A stretch of 64,000 nt of DNA from Marasmius tenuissimus (taxonomy: Eukaryota > Basidiomycota > Agaricomycetes > Agaricales > Marasmiaceae). Position numbers and translations under genes: made by a program. The stretch lies in contig JAQOTA010000071.1 in assembly GCA_029532415.1 (NCBI GenBank), positions 1,302,001-1,366,000 on the forward strand, given 5' to 3'. Of this stretch, positions 46,213-57,943 are shown one piece after another (within the stretch, counting starts at the first letter, position 1; the number at the start of each line of letters is the position of its first letter). A model generated the notes under the pieces. It did no database searches, was not told the origin of the DNA, and worked only from the letters and a program-made list of their open reading frames with translations.

Positions 46213-47657
46213 CTAGAATGCTGGGTTGGCGTTCTTGACCAACATCTCGAAGTAGGCCTGGTGCCATGCGCCAGCTTCGGGACTTGGCTTGAAGGCTGTA
46301 AAGAGACAAAACAAAAAACTCCAGTCAGGAAAGCATAATACACCAGCGCGTAACAACTCACCATCGGAATGTCCACAGAAGGAGTCGTATCTGGTGGCAG
46401 ACTGGTCGCTAGTACCGTCCGATTCACCTCCGGGCTTGACCCACACGAAAGCATCGGTAATCGAGTTGCCGGTGTCAGTACCGGGGCGGATACCGAATCC
46501 AGCACCGTCGACGTTGCACCAGTGACCCCACTCCTGACGAAGACCCTGGCGACCGTTCCTGCCAGTGTCAACGAGACCGTGGTTGGGCATGCCGGAACGG
46601 GAGAGAGCGTTGGCGAAGAGAGTGTGGAAACGATCTTCGTCGTGGCCGCTGTTGTACTGACCGTCGGAAGTGTTCTCGAATTCACCGGGAACCTTCTTCC
46701 ATGCGTTCCAGCCGGAGACGTTGGTCACGAAGCCACGGACGGAGGAGGGAGAGCCGGCGTTCTTGTAGGCGCTGGCAAGCTCGTCGGCACCCTTTTCTAT
46801 ACGTAAAGGTCAATATCGAAGTCGGGATCCAAGATGGGGAAAGTGTCGCTTACGAGTGTGCTCGTTCCATCCGAGCCAGCCTCCGTGTCCAGCGTCAAGG
46901 TACATGGCGACCTAAATGTGGGTGAGATGGAAGAATGCAGGGGCAGCTCGTGTCTACTCACGTTGGGGAAGTTCAAGGTCTTCAAGGCGTAAGACGTTCC
47001 CTCACGGTAGCCGGAGGCAGATGCCTGGCAGCTGGCAAGGTGGTTGTTGGTAACCAAGTTGGGGAGTGAGTCTGGTTCGATGACCGCTGCAATGGCGATG
47101 TTGGGGTACTTCTTGAGGATGTTGGCAATGACTACATATAATTGTGTCAAAATTTTTGTGTTGCATAGCTCGAGAACGCGTGAACTCACCGTCAATGTAC
47201 TCGGTCTTGTACCTGTCAATGGCACCGACGGGAAGTTCACCGTTAGAAGCTTTGGCAGCGCAGTCACGTCCGGGGAGGTCGTAGATGACAACACCGAAAA
47301 TCTCATTGCAGTTGGTGTTCTTGAGATTTTCCTCGAGTTGGGAGATCGAGGCAATGGTGTCGCTATCGGGGGGATGTTAATATTCGATGCGGGGTTTGAA
47401 GGAAGGGGAAAGATGCCTTACAGCCAGAGGAAGGTTCCGACGTCTCCAACCTTCTGGGCCTTGGCCTTCAAAGAAGAGTCGGTAATTCGGCCAGCAGCCT
47501 GGTTGACGAGGTTGCGGTAGCGAGCATTCGCGTGGAGAGTACGTCCCTGGAAGGGGTTTCCAGAGAGCGTGACTGGAGACGTGCAGGGAGCACGAGCTTC
47601 CAGTGGGGTAGCGATGACAGCTGTGGCGAGAACGACGAGGGAGAGAATGGACTTCAT
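46213..47657 (-). CDS. Secreted cellobiohydrolase, GH6 family
   Basis: GH6 enzymes release cellobiose from non-reducing cellulose ends (exo) or cut internally (endo), with inversion. Signal peptide MKSILSLVVLATAVIATP with LEARAPC after it. The catalytic domain starts almost at once: NPFQGRTLHANARYRNLVNQ, then GVVIYDLPGRDCAAKASNGE with the catalytic Asp region, IAAVIEPDSLPNLVTN, VAMYLDAGHGGWLGWNEH, FVTNVSGWNAWKK, GRQGLRQEWGHWCNVDGAGF and AFVWVKPGGESDGTSD. It ends AWHQAYFEMLVKNANPAF. No CBM1 or Ser/Thr linker is present, unlike two-domain Cel6A. Six or so introns, about 390 residues. A TATA box lies at 47735-47742. Confidence 0.93.
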
Positions 47658-47734
47658 CCTTGAGAACCGGTGACCAGGGGAGTCTTGACAACTTGTAGAA
47701 GTCGAGATGGGCTAATCTGGCTGTTTTATTGCAG

Positions 47735-47742
47735 CTTTTATA
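47735..47742 (-). promoter_or_regulatory. TATA box of the GH6 gene
   Basis: Minus-strand TATAAAAG, about 78 bp upstream of the GH6 ATG at 47657, in a well-placed fungal promoter context. Confidence 0.65.
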
Positions 47743-49304
47743 GGCAAATCCAACCTAATACTTATTCCGAGAAAACAGCCTGAGGTTTGTACGGCGTCCT
47801 GTACGATGTTCACAGCAACGAGTCTCTGGCAACAAATCAGTTGTCCGTAGTTTTTGCGAGCTTTGGAGTTTGAATGGCAGTTTTGAACTTGGCGATAGTT
47901 TTTTCCATGCGAATCTGGAGCCTACAGGAATCACGGTAAGAGGACTTGGCGTTTATCTCATTCTCCATGGATGTACACTGGGCGAGAGATCGTACCCCAC
48001 ATTGTGCAGACGGGAAAACCCCGGTCATAGATTACTATGTCCGCGACGCTTGATGAGCATAGAGGGAGCCAGGCAGTCAGAGAGAACCGAGAACAGCCTG
48101 CGAGCGATCTCGAGTGTACGCGACGTGACGCCATCCCTCTTGTACTTGTGTTCTAGTGTGTTCCCATTGCCTGTGATGATTTTAGAAGTCACTCCTGATC
48201 TCGAATCTCCCAACAGGACGCGTCTTCGAGTCTTCAAACGCGTTTTCCCGTGAAAACAGGCAGGGCGGTGGTGCATGAGCTTGAAGCTCGTATGATCGTG
48301 GTGTGAGTGGACGCACTGCCACATATACTCAAAAACACACTGAATTGCTTGCTAAGTCGTTCTCGAAACCGAGGGAACCACGTTGGTACGCACAATGGAT
48401 TTATTCAAAGCGTCCGAAAGATCACGTCGGTGAATTCGTTCATTCCCAGCGAGCTGCCAGTCCATCTGACCAGATACAAGTCCACCTAGTGGATGTTCCG
48501 TCGACCAGGATTGCATCCAACCAAGAGAATTTTCTGTAAAGCCGACGAAAGGTCATCAATGGGGTCCAGGTAAACGCCGAAAATTCAGCCGTGCGGGGTA
48601 TTCCTCGGAAAGATGTGAGTAGGGTGTCGAGATTTTCTTTTTGATGACATCCTCGATAGTACGGCTGTCATACATAGATTGAAATCATGAGGAGGGCGGT
48701 CTTGATAAGAGATACACGGGAAACGTTCACATACATACTCGATCGACCTTGAAAACTGATTGGGCCTCGACCCCACATGTGCGCCCTGCAGTCATCATCA
48801 CCTTCTCGTCCTATAAGTCTTCGACTACTTGAGCTCTACCGTCATCAAGGTGGACTTTGACCACTCGACTGTGCTCGTTTTAGTCCAGTGGCAACCTCTG
48901 CATCGCTGCATCCGCGGCGCCGCAAATAGGTGGGGCAATTCGGGTTTAACCACTCTCGCTGCTTGATTTATAGCTGGCCTATGAGACAAATTGCGGTAGA
49001 ATGGTGCTGTCAAAGAGTCAATGAAATACAAACACACTTAGGACTTCCTGGTAGAATCGAACGAGTTGGTGGTCGAAGCGACAAGTGCGCCGTGCTTGAG
49101 CGCTTGGAAACGTCTAAGCGCTTAGTCCGGTCCGGCAATAGACTTATCCGAAGGTCGATGAACCAAAATTGCGGGGTCCCAGTTTGTGAAGTTTCTCTCA
49201 TACCAGGACTACTATAAATCACTTCCACTAGAAAAGCCGCCCTCAGGTATCATCTCACTTCCTCTCATTCGTGACGTGATGTTGAAGGCACATCTGCAGA
49301 AAGT
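47743..49304. other. 1.56-kb intergenic region, no supported gene
   Basis: Divergent spacer between the GH6 gene and the medium-chain reductase gene. Open frames on both strands lack motifs. A long upstream region is usual for regulated cellulase genes, so carbon-source control sites are expected here, but I do not claim any specific one. Confidence 0.45.
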
Positions 49305-50800
49305 ATGCCGTCACATTACACCCAAATAGTTCTCAACGAACGTCCCAAAACCGACATTACCCCGACAACATTTCGCTCAGAACATCTTCCATTTGCGGAT
49401 TTGAAGCCCAAGGAGAATGAGGTGGTGGTAAAGGTGCTTTATCTGTCGCTGGATCCGGCCATGCGTGGGTGGTTGAGGGATCAACGAAGCTACTTGCCGC
49501 CAGTTCAGATTGGGGAGGTGCGTTGTGTTTCGTTGGCAAGAGGAATGCGACTGAATAGTCTGTGCGCGTGTAGGTTATGAGAGGAGTGGCCCTGGCCGTG
49601 GTTGTCGAGAAGGGAAGTAAAGCCAAGCTAGAAGTTGGGGCGGTAGTCAGTGGGGTCATTGGTGTGTCGAGACAGCAGTTTCATGACTAACCCATCATTG
49701 ACCTTTCCGATGCAATAGGTTGGCGCGAATACGCAGTACTTCCCGAGAAGTCTCTAGAAAAGCTTGAGTACGAGCTTCGCATTACACACCGTGTGAGGTA
49801 ACTGGGTTGACGCAATCGTTTGCTCTTAGGGTTCCAGAAGGCGTGGAGCCTCTCGATTTCTTAAATACTTTAGGTCCATCCGGTGCGCAATACTTACCCT
49901 ATAACAGCTCACGTCCAGTTACTAAAATGACTTGATTTTTTATTTTGTGAAGGCATGACTGCTTACTTCGTACGCTCCTACTCTCACCTTTAACCTTACC
50001 TCAACTGAATCTCGTTCATCACGCAGGGTCTCAAAGATGTAGGCAAACTGAAGAAGGGAGAAACCCTCGTTGTATCCGGTGCAGCAGGCTCCGTAGGGGC
50101 TCTCGTTTGTCAACTAGGCAAACGCACAGGCGCGAAGGTGTTTGCCATAGCGGGATCTAAGGACAAGTGTGAATGGCTCGAGAAGGAGCTCGGAGTTGAC
50201 AAAGCGTTCAATTACAAGAGTCCAACTTTCAGGGAGGACTTCAAGAAGATTGGGTACCTCGACGTGTACTTTGACAACGTCGGAGGCGAGATCCTGGATA
50301 TGTGCTTGGGGAGGCTGAACAAGGGGGCAAGGGTTGCACTTTGTGGGGCCATCTCGGCGTACAGTGAGTCCTACCTTGCGGGTCAAGGCCTCGGCGTTTA
50401 GAATTTCTTGCATATCCTTAGACGCCGCCAAACCTCAAGGGCTTCAAGGATACCTCTCCCTGATCTCTCAGCGTGCGAAGATAGAAGGGTTCATCGTGTG
50501 AGTGGACTTCTGCAGAGCTGTTTGTTCACGATCTAACATCCGCCGCCTGTAGGTTTGATTACCAGGATCGGTATCCTGAAGCCATAGCCGAAATTTCGCA
50601 AGGCCTGAAGGACGGCTCAATCAAGAGTAAGTTCCATGTCGTGGAGGGTCTCAAAAATGCTCCTTCGGCGTTGCCCATGCTCTTCAGTGGAGGCAATACT
50701 GGAAAACTGTAAGCTCCGATGATCCATCCTCATCATGATTTCGACTAACGGAGGTGTTAGCGTTGTCAAGGTATCGGATATGCCAAAGGCGAAGCTATGA
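49305..50800 (+). CDS. Zinc-independent medium-chain dehydrogenase/reductase (NADPH-dependent alkenal/one reductase type)
   Basis: Reduces the C=C bond of alpha,beta-unsaturated aldehydes or ketones, like leukotriene B4 12-hydroxydehydrogenase and prostaglandin reductases. Start MPSHYTQIVLNERPKTDITP; N-terminal domain VVVKVLYLSLDPAMRGWLRD, then MRGVALAVVVEKGSKAKLEV and VSGVIGWREYAVLPEKSLEK. The Rossmann part has MTAYFGLKDVGKLKKGETLV, VSGAAGSVGALVCQLGKRTG (glycine-rich loop AAGSVG), KVFAIAGSKDKCEWL, FDNVGGEILDM and GARVALCGAISAYN. It ends GGNTGKLVVKVSDMPKAKL. The zinc-binding Cys/His set of classic alcohol dehydrogenases is absent. About seven introns, about 340 residues, standard length. Likely cytosolic detoxification of reactive enals. 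Confidence 0.9.
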
Positions 50801-51720
50801 TATGTGTTATTTGACTTACTCGAATATTCTGTACGTCGAGTGTACATTACATGCATCAACAACGGAAATGGATCGCAAGCCTCAGTTCATTGTTCCGCCG
50901 TTTCAAGTGGTTTACGGTGGCTTCCAAGGCCGCGGGCCGGACTATGGTATCATACCACAGACATTCCAATTCCATCCATACCTTCAGATTTTCGAAATGA
51001 CGATCCTTTCGGCGCTTAGGTTCGTGTATCATCGAGGCCAAAGCAGACCGAGATACGCTGCCGTAATACGACGTCCTCGAGGCGTATCCGGGGTCCTCCC
51101 TCCTCGTGTTGGGGCTTGCGGCGGATAGAGATTTTATTGGGATTTACGGTGATGTCTGAACGGAGGCTTGACGGAAGCAGGAAATACCATCTGCGAGAGA
51201 GAGACCTGGGCTGACCTGGGTCCAGTCGATAGAATTTTGCTCTCAGCACAGAGTAGCACGAAATAAGAAAATTCCATGAGGATAAATGTGTCATATTCGT
51301 GTGCAAAGGGGGTCACATCCTGCAACGCAATCAATCCCGATAGTCTCTAAAACAGATCGCGGAGAGAACAGCACCGATTTCGAGGAATTAGAAGCTGAAC
51401 TGCCTGTGGTAAGAATGGGACGGGGTGGCCGAGGGACTTGCCGAAGGCCGCGAGCACTGCACTTTCAATTTGAGCCTTATATTTGTTCTTTCCCCTCAGT
51501 CGCCGTCACTCCCCATAACCTCGACTCGTCGTCGACCACGTCCTGCTCGCTTATTAGCGTCTGTTCGTCGTTGCATATAAGCGTCTTTATTTCCTTCATT
51601 CTTCTTCTTCGTTTGCGACCTTGCTCGCTATCTCAGCGGTGTCTGGACTGCCTCTTTCTTGTTTTCTCCTCCATTCCTTCCCTCGTTACCCTGCTATTCT
51701 GCGGGCTTTCTTTATTCTAA
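50801..51720. other. Intergenic, no supported gene; ataxin-2 promoter and leader
   Basis: 920 bp between two + strand genes. From about 51480 the + strand is pyrimidine-rich (TCTTCTTCG and similar), which suits the promoter and 5' UTR of the ataxin-2 gene. Frames on both strands have no motif support. Confidence 0.45.
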
Positions 51721-54700
51721 ATGGCCTCAGCAAACCGGCAATCTAAAACGCAACGCAAAGGTGCAACAAACTCTGCTCAGTAAGTCCAATTTTCGTTCGA
51801 ATCGAGTTTGGTATAGTGAACTTTTCATGTCAAGACGTGCACCAGCCTGGTCAGGCGCGAGAGGCTCTCCTACCTTTTCATCGGGAAACAGTCCTAGGTC
51901 GACTCCTAATCCCAATCCCAATCCAAACCAGAGCAATTTCTCGTCTCCCCTTGGTCCAGCAAATGGCAACCGCCCAGAGACAGGTGGCGACCGCGTTATC
52001 CAGGCGCTCTCAGGGTTGACAGTGCGTTCTAGAACAAATATGAGATTTACCCTCGATTAAGAGCTTCTGTTGATGATAGGGTACAACGATCACACTATCA
52101 ACGAAGACCGGCCAACGTTATGAAGGTGTTATTATGTCCACTAGCAACGAAGGCGACACAACCGGGGTCACGCTCAAAGACGTCAAGGAACTCACCAATC
52201 CAGGTGGCCCTCTCAAAGACCAGCAGTTCATTGCATCGACCAACATCGATACCTGGCAATCCGGTCCCGCTGATGCCAAACTTACCAACGGCGACAGTGA
52301 GTTGATATCAATGTACTGGCGATGCGCTTAATGAATGATGATGATGATTTTCTCGGACAGCCTTCCGAACCGACACTGACATTTCCCGCAAGCTTGGTGG
52401 CACAGAAAGAGAGCTTCAAGCGTGGCAGGCGCCGGCCGATGCTCCAAACTCGTCTGGTGGAGGAATCGGCGACGATGTTACCTTCGGACCTGGATCGAAC
52501 AACATTTCTTGGGACCAGTTCGCCGTCAACGAGAAGCTGTTCAATATCACAACAAGTTTTGATGAGAATATCTACACCACCGCAATTGACCGGAACGCTA
52601 CAGACTACAAGGAACGGGAGAGGAAGGCACAGAGGATTGCAAACGAGATCATCAGTGTGCGTACTCATCCTCTACTGTGAGGTATTTTATTGACTTGTGG
52701 CTATAAAGCAAACCTCGTCGAACCCACACATTGCAGAGGAGAGGAACCAAGCAGACGATAGTGGTATCAATGAAGAAGACAGGTGCGGTTGTCCCCTATT
52801 CATACGGTGATGACGGACTTATCGCACATCTCTCTTAGGTATGGTGCCGTAGTACGGGGCGCCAATGCCTACGTGCCACCAGGTGCTCGAAAGACAGCTG
52901 GTGCTGGCGGTGCGACCGCTCCCGCGAAACCAGCAGATGTGCCCAAAGTTGCTGTCAACGGCCCCGATGGGGCTGCTGTCGCATCACAGGCAGAGACGTC
53001 AGCATCTTCCTCGAAAGGAACTTCACCTGCTCCAAGCTCGAAGGTACGTAGTATCTTTCGGTAGTGAAGCTGAAGACCAACGATTTACATCCGGGTTCTG
53101 ATGCAGCCGCCTGCGGATCCTCTACCTGCCTTCCGCGACTTTGTCACCAACGAGAAGCAACGGCTCACACAAAAGAGACAAGCTTTGGTCAAGAGCGAGA
53201 TGGACAAGAGGATGGCAGATCTAGTCAAGTTTAGTCAAAGTTTCAAGGTTCGTGGCAGCTATCTTCCTAACCCCACCCGTACTGACTTTTGGTCTCAATC
53301 GCACACATAGCTCAATAAGCCGATCCCTGAAGATTTGGTGACAATATTGGCCAAGGATGAGGATAAACAGAAACAGATCCGGGACAAGTCCACGAAAGAT
53401 GCCAATTCCTCACAAGCGCGACAAATTGGTCCTGCCAGTGCAACACAGCAAGTACCCGCTCGGGGACCCCAACTCACCGGTGCAAAAGTTGTTGAAGCTG
53501 CCCGCAAACCCAGTGCCAATCCCACGGCCAGTTCCAAGGCCAACGCTACTCCTTCGAAGACAGAGATTGGCAAGCCCAACAAGCCAGCCATGTTCATTCA
53601 GGCCATTCCGCCATTCAAGGGGGCTAAGGCTAAACAATCTCCCGCTCCTGCGACTAATGGTGCTGCTTCATCTCAGGCAGCCGCAGTCAAAGCCCCCTCG
53701 CCTAGTCCCGCGGCTAATTCTGCTGCAGCTGCAGCTGCAGCTCAGAACAGGTTGAACGTCAACGCGTCTTCGTTCAGACCCAACCCATCAGCACGCGCTT
53801 TCACTCCTGTAAGGTCGACATCTACTTAATTTTTGGGTGATACTGAATACTCCCTAGGGTGCCACATCCCCCAGCACCTCTACTCAAACTCTCGCGTCTG
53901 CCTCGGCCTCACCTAAGGCCAGGGAAGCTGTGAGTCTTCCGCCCTTGAATCCTCTCAGTGTTTAGTTAACGTTGTGCCAGGGTCCCGCTACTCCCAACCC
54001 ATTCTTCGGCTCGCGACCAGTCAAGAAAAGTCCCCCCGTTAACGTTAAGGATGATTTCAATCCTTTCAAGACCTCAAAGGTTGTAGAACCTTCCTCAGTC
54101 TGTGAGTACGAAGCCTGATCGTGTCGTGCCTCGTTCTGATGATCCTTGTACAGCTGGTCTCTGGCCATATACTGGTAAACGGTACATGCAACTGTTCCCC
54201 ACTCCCCATCCCGCCCAACAACATTCCCCCCACATGGCACCTCCCATGGCACCTCCCATCCCTCCCCCTTCTTACGAAGAGGATTCTGCAGCGCAAGCCG
54301 CAGCTCGTGGATATATGTACTACCCTCCTTACTATCCAGGACAGGTTGGCTACTTCGTAGGGATGCCGACGCCAACATCTGCTAATGCTTTCAAACAGCC
54401 GATGATGCCTGGTATGCCACCCCCAGGACCACCGGGTGCTTTCATGCCATCACCTTATATGCAACATATGCCTTACCCTCCTGGTATGCCGCCACCAAAC
54501 GGTGAGAACTACATAGCCTACTCGATTGCCGTTGTGCTCATCAGGTCTGCGTTTCAGCCATGTATGGACCTCCCCCTGGTATGGCACAAATGCCTCGTGA
54601 GTCTAGCTCCATCGTATTTCATTGCACACTGACGAATGCGATTATCACAGCCGGCGCGTACATGCCTCCTCCCCCACCCCCAGGAACCTACCCCCCTCCG

Positions 54701-54946
54701 CCCAACGGTGCCGGCCCAAGGCCCTCTATGCCACCCACGCCCATCCCGGCGCATGCTCACCCATACTATCATCAAAGCCCTCAACGTACGTCCATTCAAG
54801 AAGAAGGATGGTTTCAATACTCAGCTAACATACCAATAGTCCAACATGCGGTCCCCTATCCCATGATGATGCCCCCTCCTCCCAATGTTCCACATCCCTA
54901 TGAGGGCGCACCAGCGCCTCCCGTGCAAATGGGTGGACACGCATAG
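51721..54946 (+). CDS. PBP1: Ataxin-2 / Pbp1 homologue
   Basis: Pbp1 binds poly(A)-binding protein and controls stress granules, mRNA stability and TORC1. Start MASANRQSKTQRKGATNSAQ. The Lsm domain reads VIQALSGLT-GTTITLSTKT, GQRYEGVIMSTSNEGDTTGV, LKDVKELTNPGGPLKDQQFI. The LsmAD follows: FRTDTDISRKLGG, WDQFAVNEKLFNITTSFDEN and IYTTAIDRNATDYKERERKA. A later segment, NASSFRPNPSARAFTP, matches the PAM2 consensus for PABP MLLE binding. It is followed by TPNPFFGSRPVKKSPP and a Pro/Met-rich tail (PPMAPPIPPPSYEEDSAA, YMYYPPYYPGQVGYFVGMP) ending PPVQMGGHA. About ten introns. The full domain order Lsm-LsmAD-PAM2-Pro-rich is conserved. Confidence 0.93.
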
Positions 54947-55393
54947 TGTTCGATCATGGATAAGCGGGCCGATGCTCATGCTTTCCGTTGGCCTTCCTGC
55001 TGGCTTTTAGCGTGGGTCGAGTGCTAGTAGTTACTCCATTGTCGCGTCATTTGCTGTTGTGATTGCATTTATGTTGTTCTTTCCTCTTCTGTTTCTCCTT
55101 TCATTCTTCTAGGCGCTCACCACCACCACCGCTACCAGGCTGGAGGATCGGATTGTAGTTTGTAGATATTTCAGTAATCATTCTAGTAGGAGCTGTGGTT
55201 GTGGATTACGGAATACTACGAAACTACACCCATCTAATCTTGAACGTTCATGAACGTTGAACTGAGGGCAGAGTTTGTTCAACGTCTGGCAGTGGCAATC
55301 GTGAAACACTCGATTGTCAGGATTCGTATATTACGACTTAACTACTTGGTTGACTATGTAGAGTACAATAAGGATTAGGCAAGATTTGTGTTT
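54947..55393. other. Convergent 3' intergenic region with a 16-bp perfect palindrome
   Basis: Between the stops of ataxin-2 and the orphan at 55394. It holds both 3' UTRs. AACGTTCATGAACGTT at 55243-55258 is a perfect palindrome, followed 13-30 bp later by related TTGTTCAACG text. Confidence 0.45.
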
Positions 55394-57943
55394 CTATACA
55401 TAAAACTTTGAGAGGTGCGCCAATACCCCATTCTCGACTGTTGTCTCCCACAACTGGATTCTCGTCTTGACAATCTCATCCGCCAGCTGCTTCCGCCTCT
55501 CATTCGCAATCTTTAACAACTCCTTCCTGTCCAACGACTTTTTCGCGTGAGGTTTCACGGTCTGGGGTGTGAAGACCGACGACGTGCCCACGTTTTGCGC
55601 TTTTACGGGTATAGTCATCGGAAGGACCGACGACATGAGGACGGGGATCACACTATTCACCGTCTGTACGTCCTCCTTCTCCTGGGCCTCAGCCGCAGCA
55701 AGCTCCTCCTGCAAAGCACTCCCATCCAATCCTTCTTCACGCGCAGAACCATCGCCACCTTTCGCAACCGCATCATAATGAGTCCTCATATTGCTCCAAA
55801 TCGCACGGCGCCACATACCTTGATTATCCATCCTGGCTTTGGTGGGCGTAGGTTGAGCCTCAGGTCGTGATTGATTTTGATTCAAACTCGTCCCATCAAT
55901 TTCGCAGCCCACACCATCTCCAATACCAAAACCTCCCCAACCACCAGCATTCTCATTCCCGCCTAAAGCCATCAAGCTGTTCACCGCGTTCATGATGTCG
56001 TCTGACATTCCTGTCGTCGCGTCGCTACTGCTACTGTTGCCAAAGTCGATGCCAAAACCCAGATTCGCATGCAAGTCATCACCGACGCCTGACGTCGGAG
56101 TCATAGGGAAATCGCCCAGGGATGAGGGTATAGGAGAAGCCACTAGGGAAGGCGTCCCACTAGCTGGCGCTTTGGGTATCGTTACAGACAAGGGATCGGT
56201 ATGCGAGGCCGAAGACACTGACGATAAACCGAATAACGCGTCGATGTCGGGTATGGTTTGGGTGACACCGCTGTCAACGTCCATAGGTTGTGAGTCGCAC
56301 AACGATGGAGTGAAGTTTGTTGCCGTCTCTCCGAAATCCGCATTCGGCGGCTGGTAAGTAGATGAGGGTTCTGAGAACGACCACGGTCCAAAGTCCGTGG
56401 GAGTATCAAGGGCGACAGGGGCCGCTGTCGTAGTCTGGCTGGGAGGGGTATTGGAAAGTATATTCTGGTGCTGTTCGGTAGGGAAGGATTGGAATATGGA
56501 CACCCAATTATCCAGAAGACTATCGACCTCACCCGCGTCGGAAGAAGAGTTGGGTGAAGAGGTGATGTCTGGACTGATATCAAGGGTCGATGGAGTGATT
56601 GGCGTGGTCGTCAAAAGGGAGGATATCAAATGGTCGAGGGGGCCCGTCGCATCGGGAGGGTTGTTCGAAGATGAGGTCTCGGAGCAAGTGGGGGATTCGG
56701 AGGGTGCGGGAGACTGAGATTTTGGGGTTTCAGGCACGTTGGACTTAGCGGTCCCATAGAGAGTTGTGTCGGGCTTGTAATGTCCATTGGCTTTGGGAAG
56801 AGAATGTTCAATTTCTTTGAATAAAGCGGCAATCTGCAGAGACTCTGCACGCTGTTGCTCCAGTTTCTCTCGGAAGCCATGCTCTTCTTTGAGGAACTTT
56901 CGAAGAGCAGCTTTCCGAGACGCCGTCCTGATAAGGGCGACAAGCTGGGAGACCAATTGTTTAGCGCGATACTGGACCCAACCATCATGATAACTCTGAG
57001 GCCCCTCTCCCTGCTGAAATGGATATGGTACATCCCAATCGTCAGCACCTGCGGGTACATGATTGAGTTTGCGCCTCTTGGACGGTAGCTCCATCCCTCC
57101 GTCCCTGTTGCGGTACGCTGTCGCCAATCTCGGATTCTCGGACAAGAGCGCAAAAAGGTCTTTAAGAATGGGTAATACCTCCTTCTGTCGAATGAGGATG
57201 TCGACGACATCTTTGGTTTCCGGCGGGGGGAGTTTAAGGTTGGAAAGGGCGCCGAAGTAGGAAGAATGCCGAATAGTCCTCTTGGGTCGGTCTGCTGCTC
57301 TCTGACTATTCGTTGCATTGATCGTGTCGTCGATAACAATCGGATTGGACGGAGTAGAGCCACGATGTTTACCGTGGGAGAGATTTGCGGGTTTTACACC
57401 TCCTACCAGACCTGCATGTCCAAGCAAGGCAGATTGGCTACGTAACCAATTTGGTGGTGGTGGTGCAGAGGGATCGGGAAGAGGTATCACTGGAGGGGGC
57501 GGCCGCACTGAGGGTGTACGAGCACGTGCTTTCCTTTTCCTCTTCGGCGAAGGGGCCCTCGATGATGCACGCGAAGCCGACGGCGTCGCTGTAGGCGTCG
57601 CGCTGGCGCTTGTCCACCCTGCAGAAGTAGAGCTACACCTCGACGAACTACTAGGTAGCCGAACGTGGTTCAACGAATTCGCCGGAGGCCAAGGTGATCC
57701 GTGATGGGTATCACTGAAAGGCAAGGCTATTGGATTGACAGCAAGTTCAGAATCGTGCTGGGAACCAGGAAGTGCAATGGTCCCCACGTTTTGTGATATC
57801 AGAGCAATTCCACTGCTGCTGCTCGGCAGTGCTAGTCCTGGAGATGGTGACCTACCTCTGCCAGGTGAGGGAGGTGGAGAGCCAAACAAGTCTTCCTCAT
57901 CATCTTCTGGCGAATTCGCTGAGATCTCGGTATCAGGCTGCAT
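55394..57943 (-). CDS. Large uncharacterised protein, Ser/Pro-rich, single exon
   Basis: An uninterrupted frame of about 850 residues in an intron-rich window. I start at 57943 (MQPDTEISANSPEDDEEDLF), an acidic N-terminus; the frame stays open upstream with another ATG at 58159, and no splice signal decides. A basic patch KRKRKARARTPS suggests nuclear localisation. The most folded-looking block is central: LKLPPPETKDVVDILIRQKE, VLPILKDLFALLSENPRLAT, VQYRAKQLVSQLVALIRTAS, RKAALRKFLKEEHGFREKLE. The C-terminal helical segment is KKSLDRKELLKIANERRKQL, ADEIVKTRIQLWETTVENGV. The long Ser/Thr/Pro region between is disordered. Function unknown. Confidence 0.8.
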   Translation of the reverse strand: MQPDTEISANSPEDDEEDLFGSPPPSPGRGRSPSPGLALPSSSSGIALISQNVGTIALPGSQHDSELAVNPIALPFSDTHHGSPWPPANSLNHVRLPSSSSRCSSTSAGWTSASATPTATPSASRASSRAPSPKRKRKARARTPSVRPPPPVIPLPDPSAPPPPNWLRSQSALLGHAGLVGGVKPANLSHGKHRGSTPSNPIVIDDTINATNSQRAADRPKRTIRHSSYFGALSNLKLPPPETKDVVDILIRQKEVLPILKDLFALLSENPRLATAYRNRDGGMELPSKRRKLNHVPAGADDWDVPYPFQQGEGPQSYHDGWVQYRAKQLVSQLVALIRTASRKAALRKFLKEEHGFREKLEQQRAESLQIAALFKEIEHSLPKANGHYKPDTTLYGTAKSNVPETPKSQSPAPSESPTCSETSSSNNPPDATGPLDHLISSLLTTTPITPSTLDISPDITSSPNSSSDAGEVDSLLDNWVSIFQSFPTEQHQNILSNTPPSQTTTAAPVALDTPTDFGPWSFSEPSSTYQPPNADFGETATNFTPSLCDSQPMDVDSGVTQTIPDIDALFGLSSVSSASHTDPLSVTIPKAPASGTPSLVASPIPSSLGDFPMTPTSGVGDDLHANLGFGIDFGNSSSSDATTGMSDDIMNAVNSLMALGGNENAGGWGGFGIGDGVGCEIDGTSLNQNQSRPEAQPTPTKARMDNQGMWRRAIWSNMRTHYDAVAKGGDGSAREEGLDGSALQEELAAAEAQEKEDVQTVNSVIPVLMSSVLPMTIPVKAQNVGTSSVFTPQTVKPHAKKSLDRKELLKIANERRKQLADEIVKTRIQLWETTVENGVLAHLSKFYV

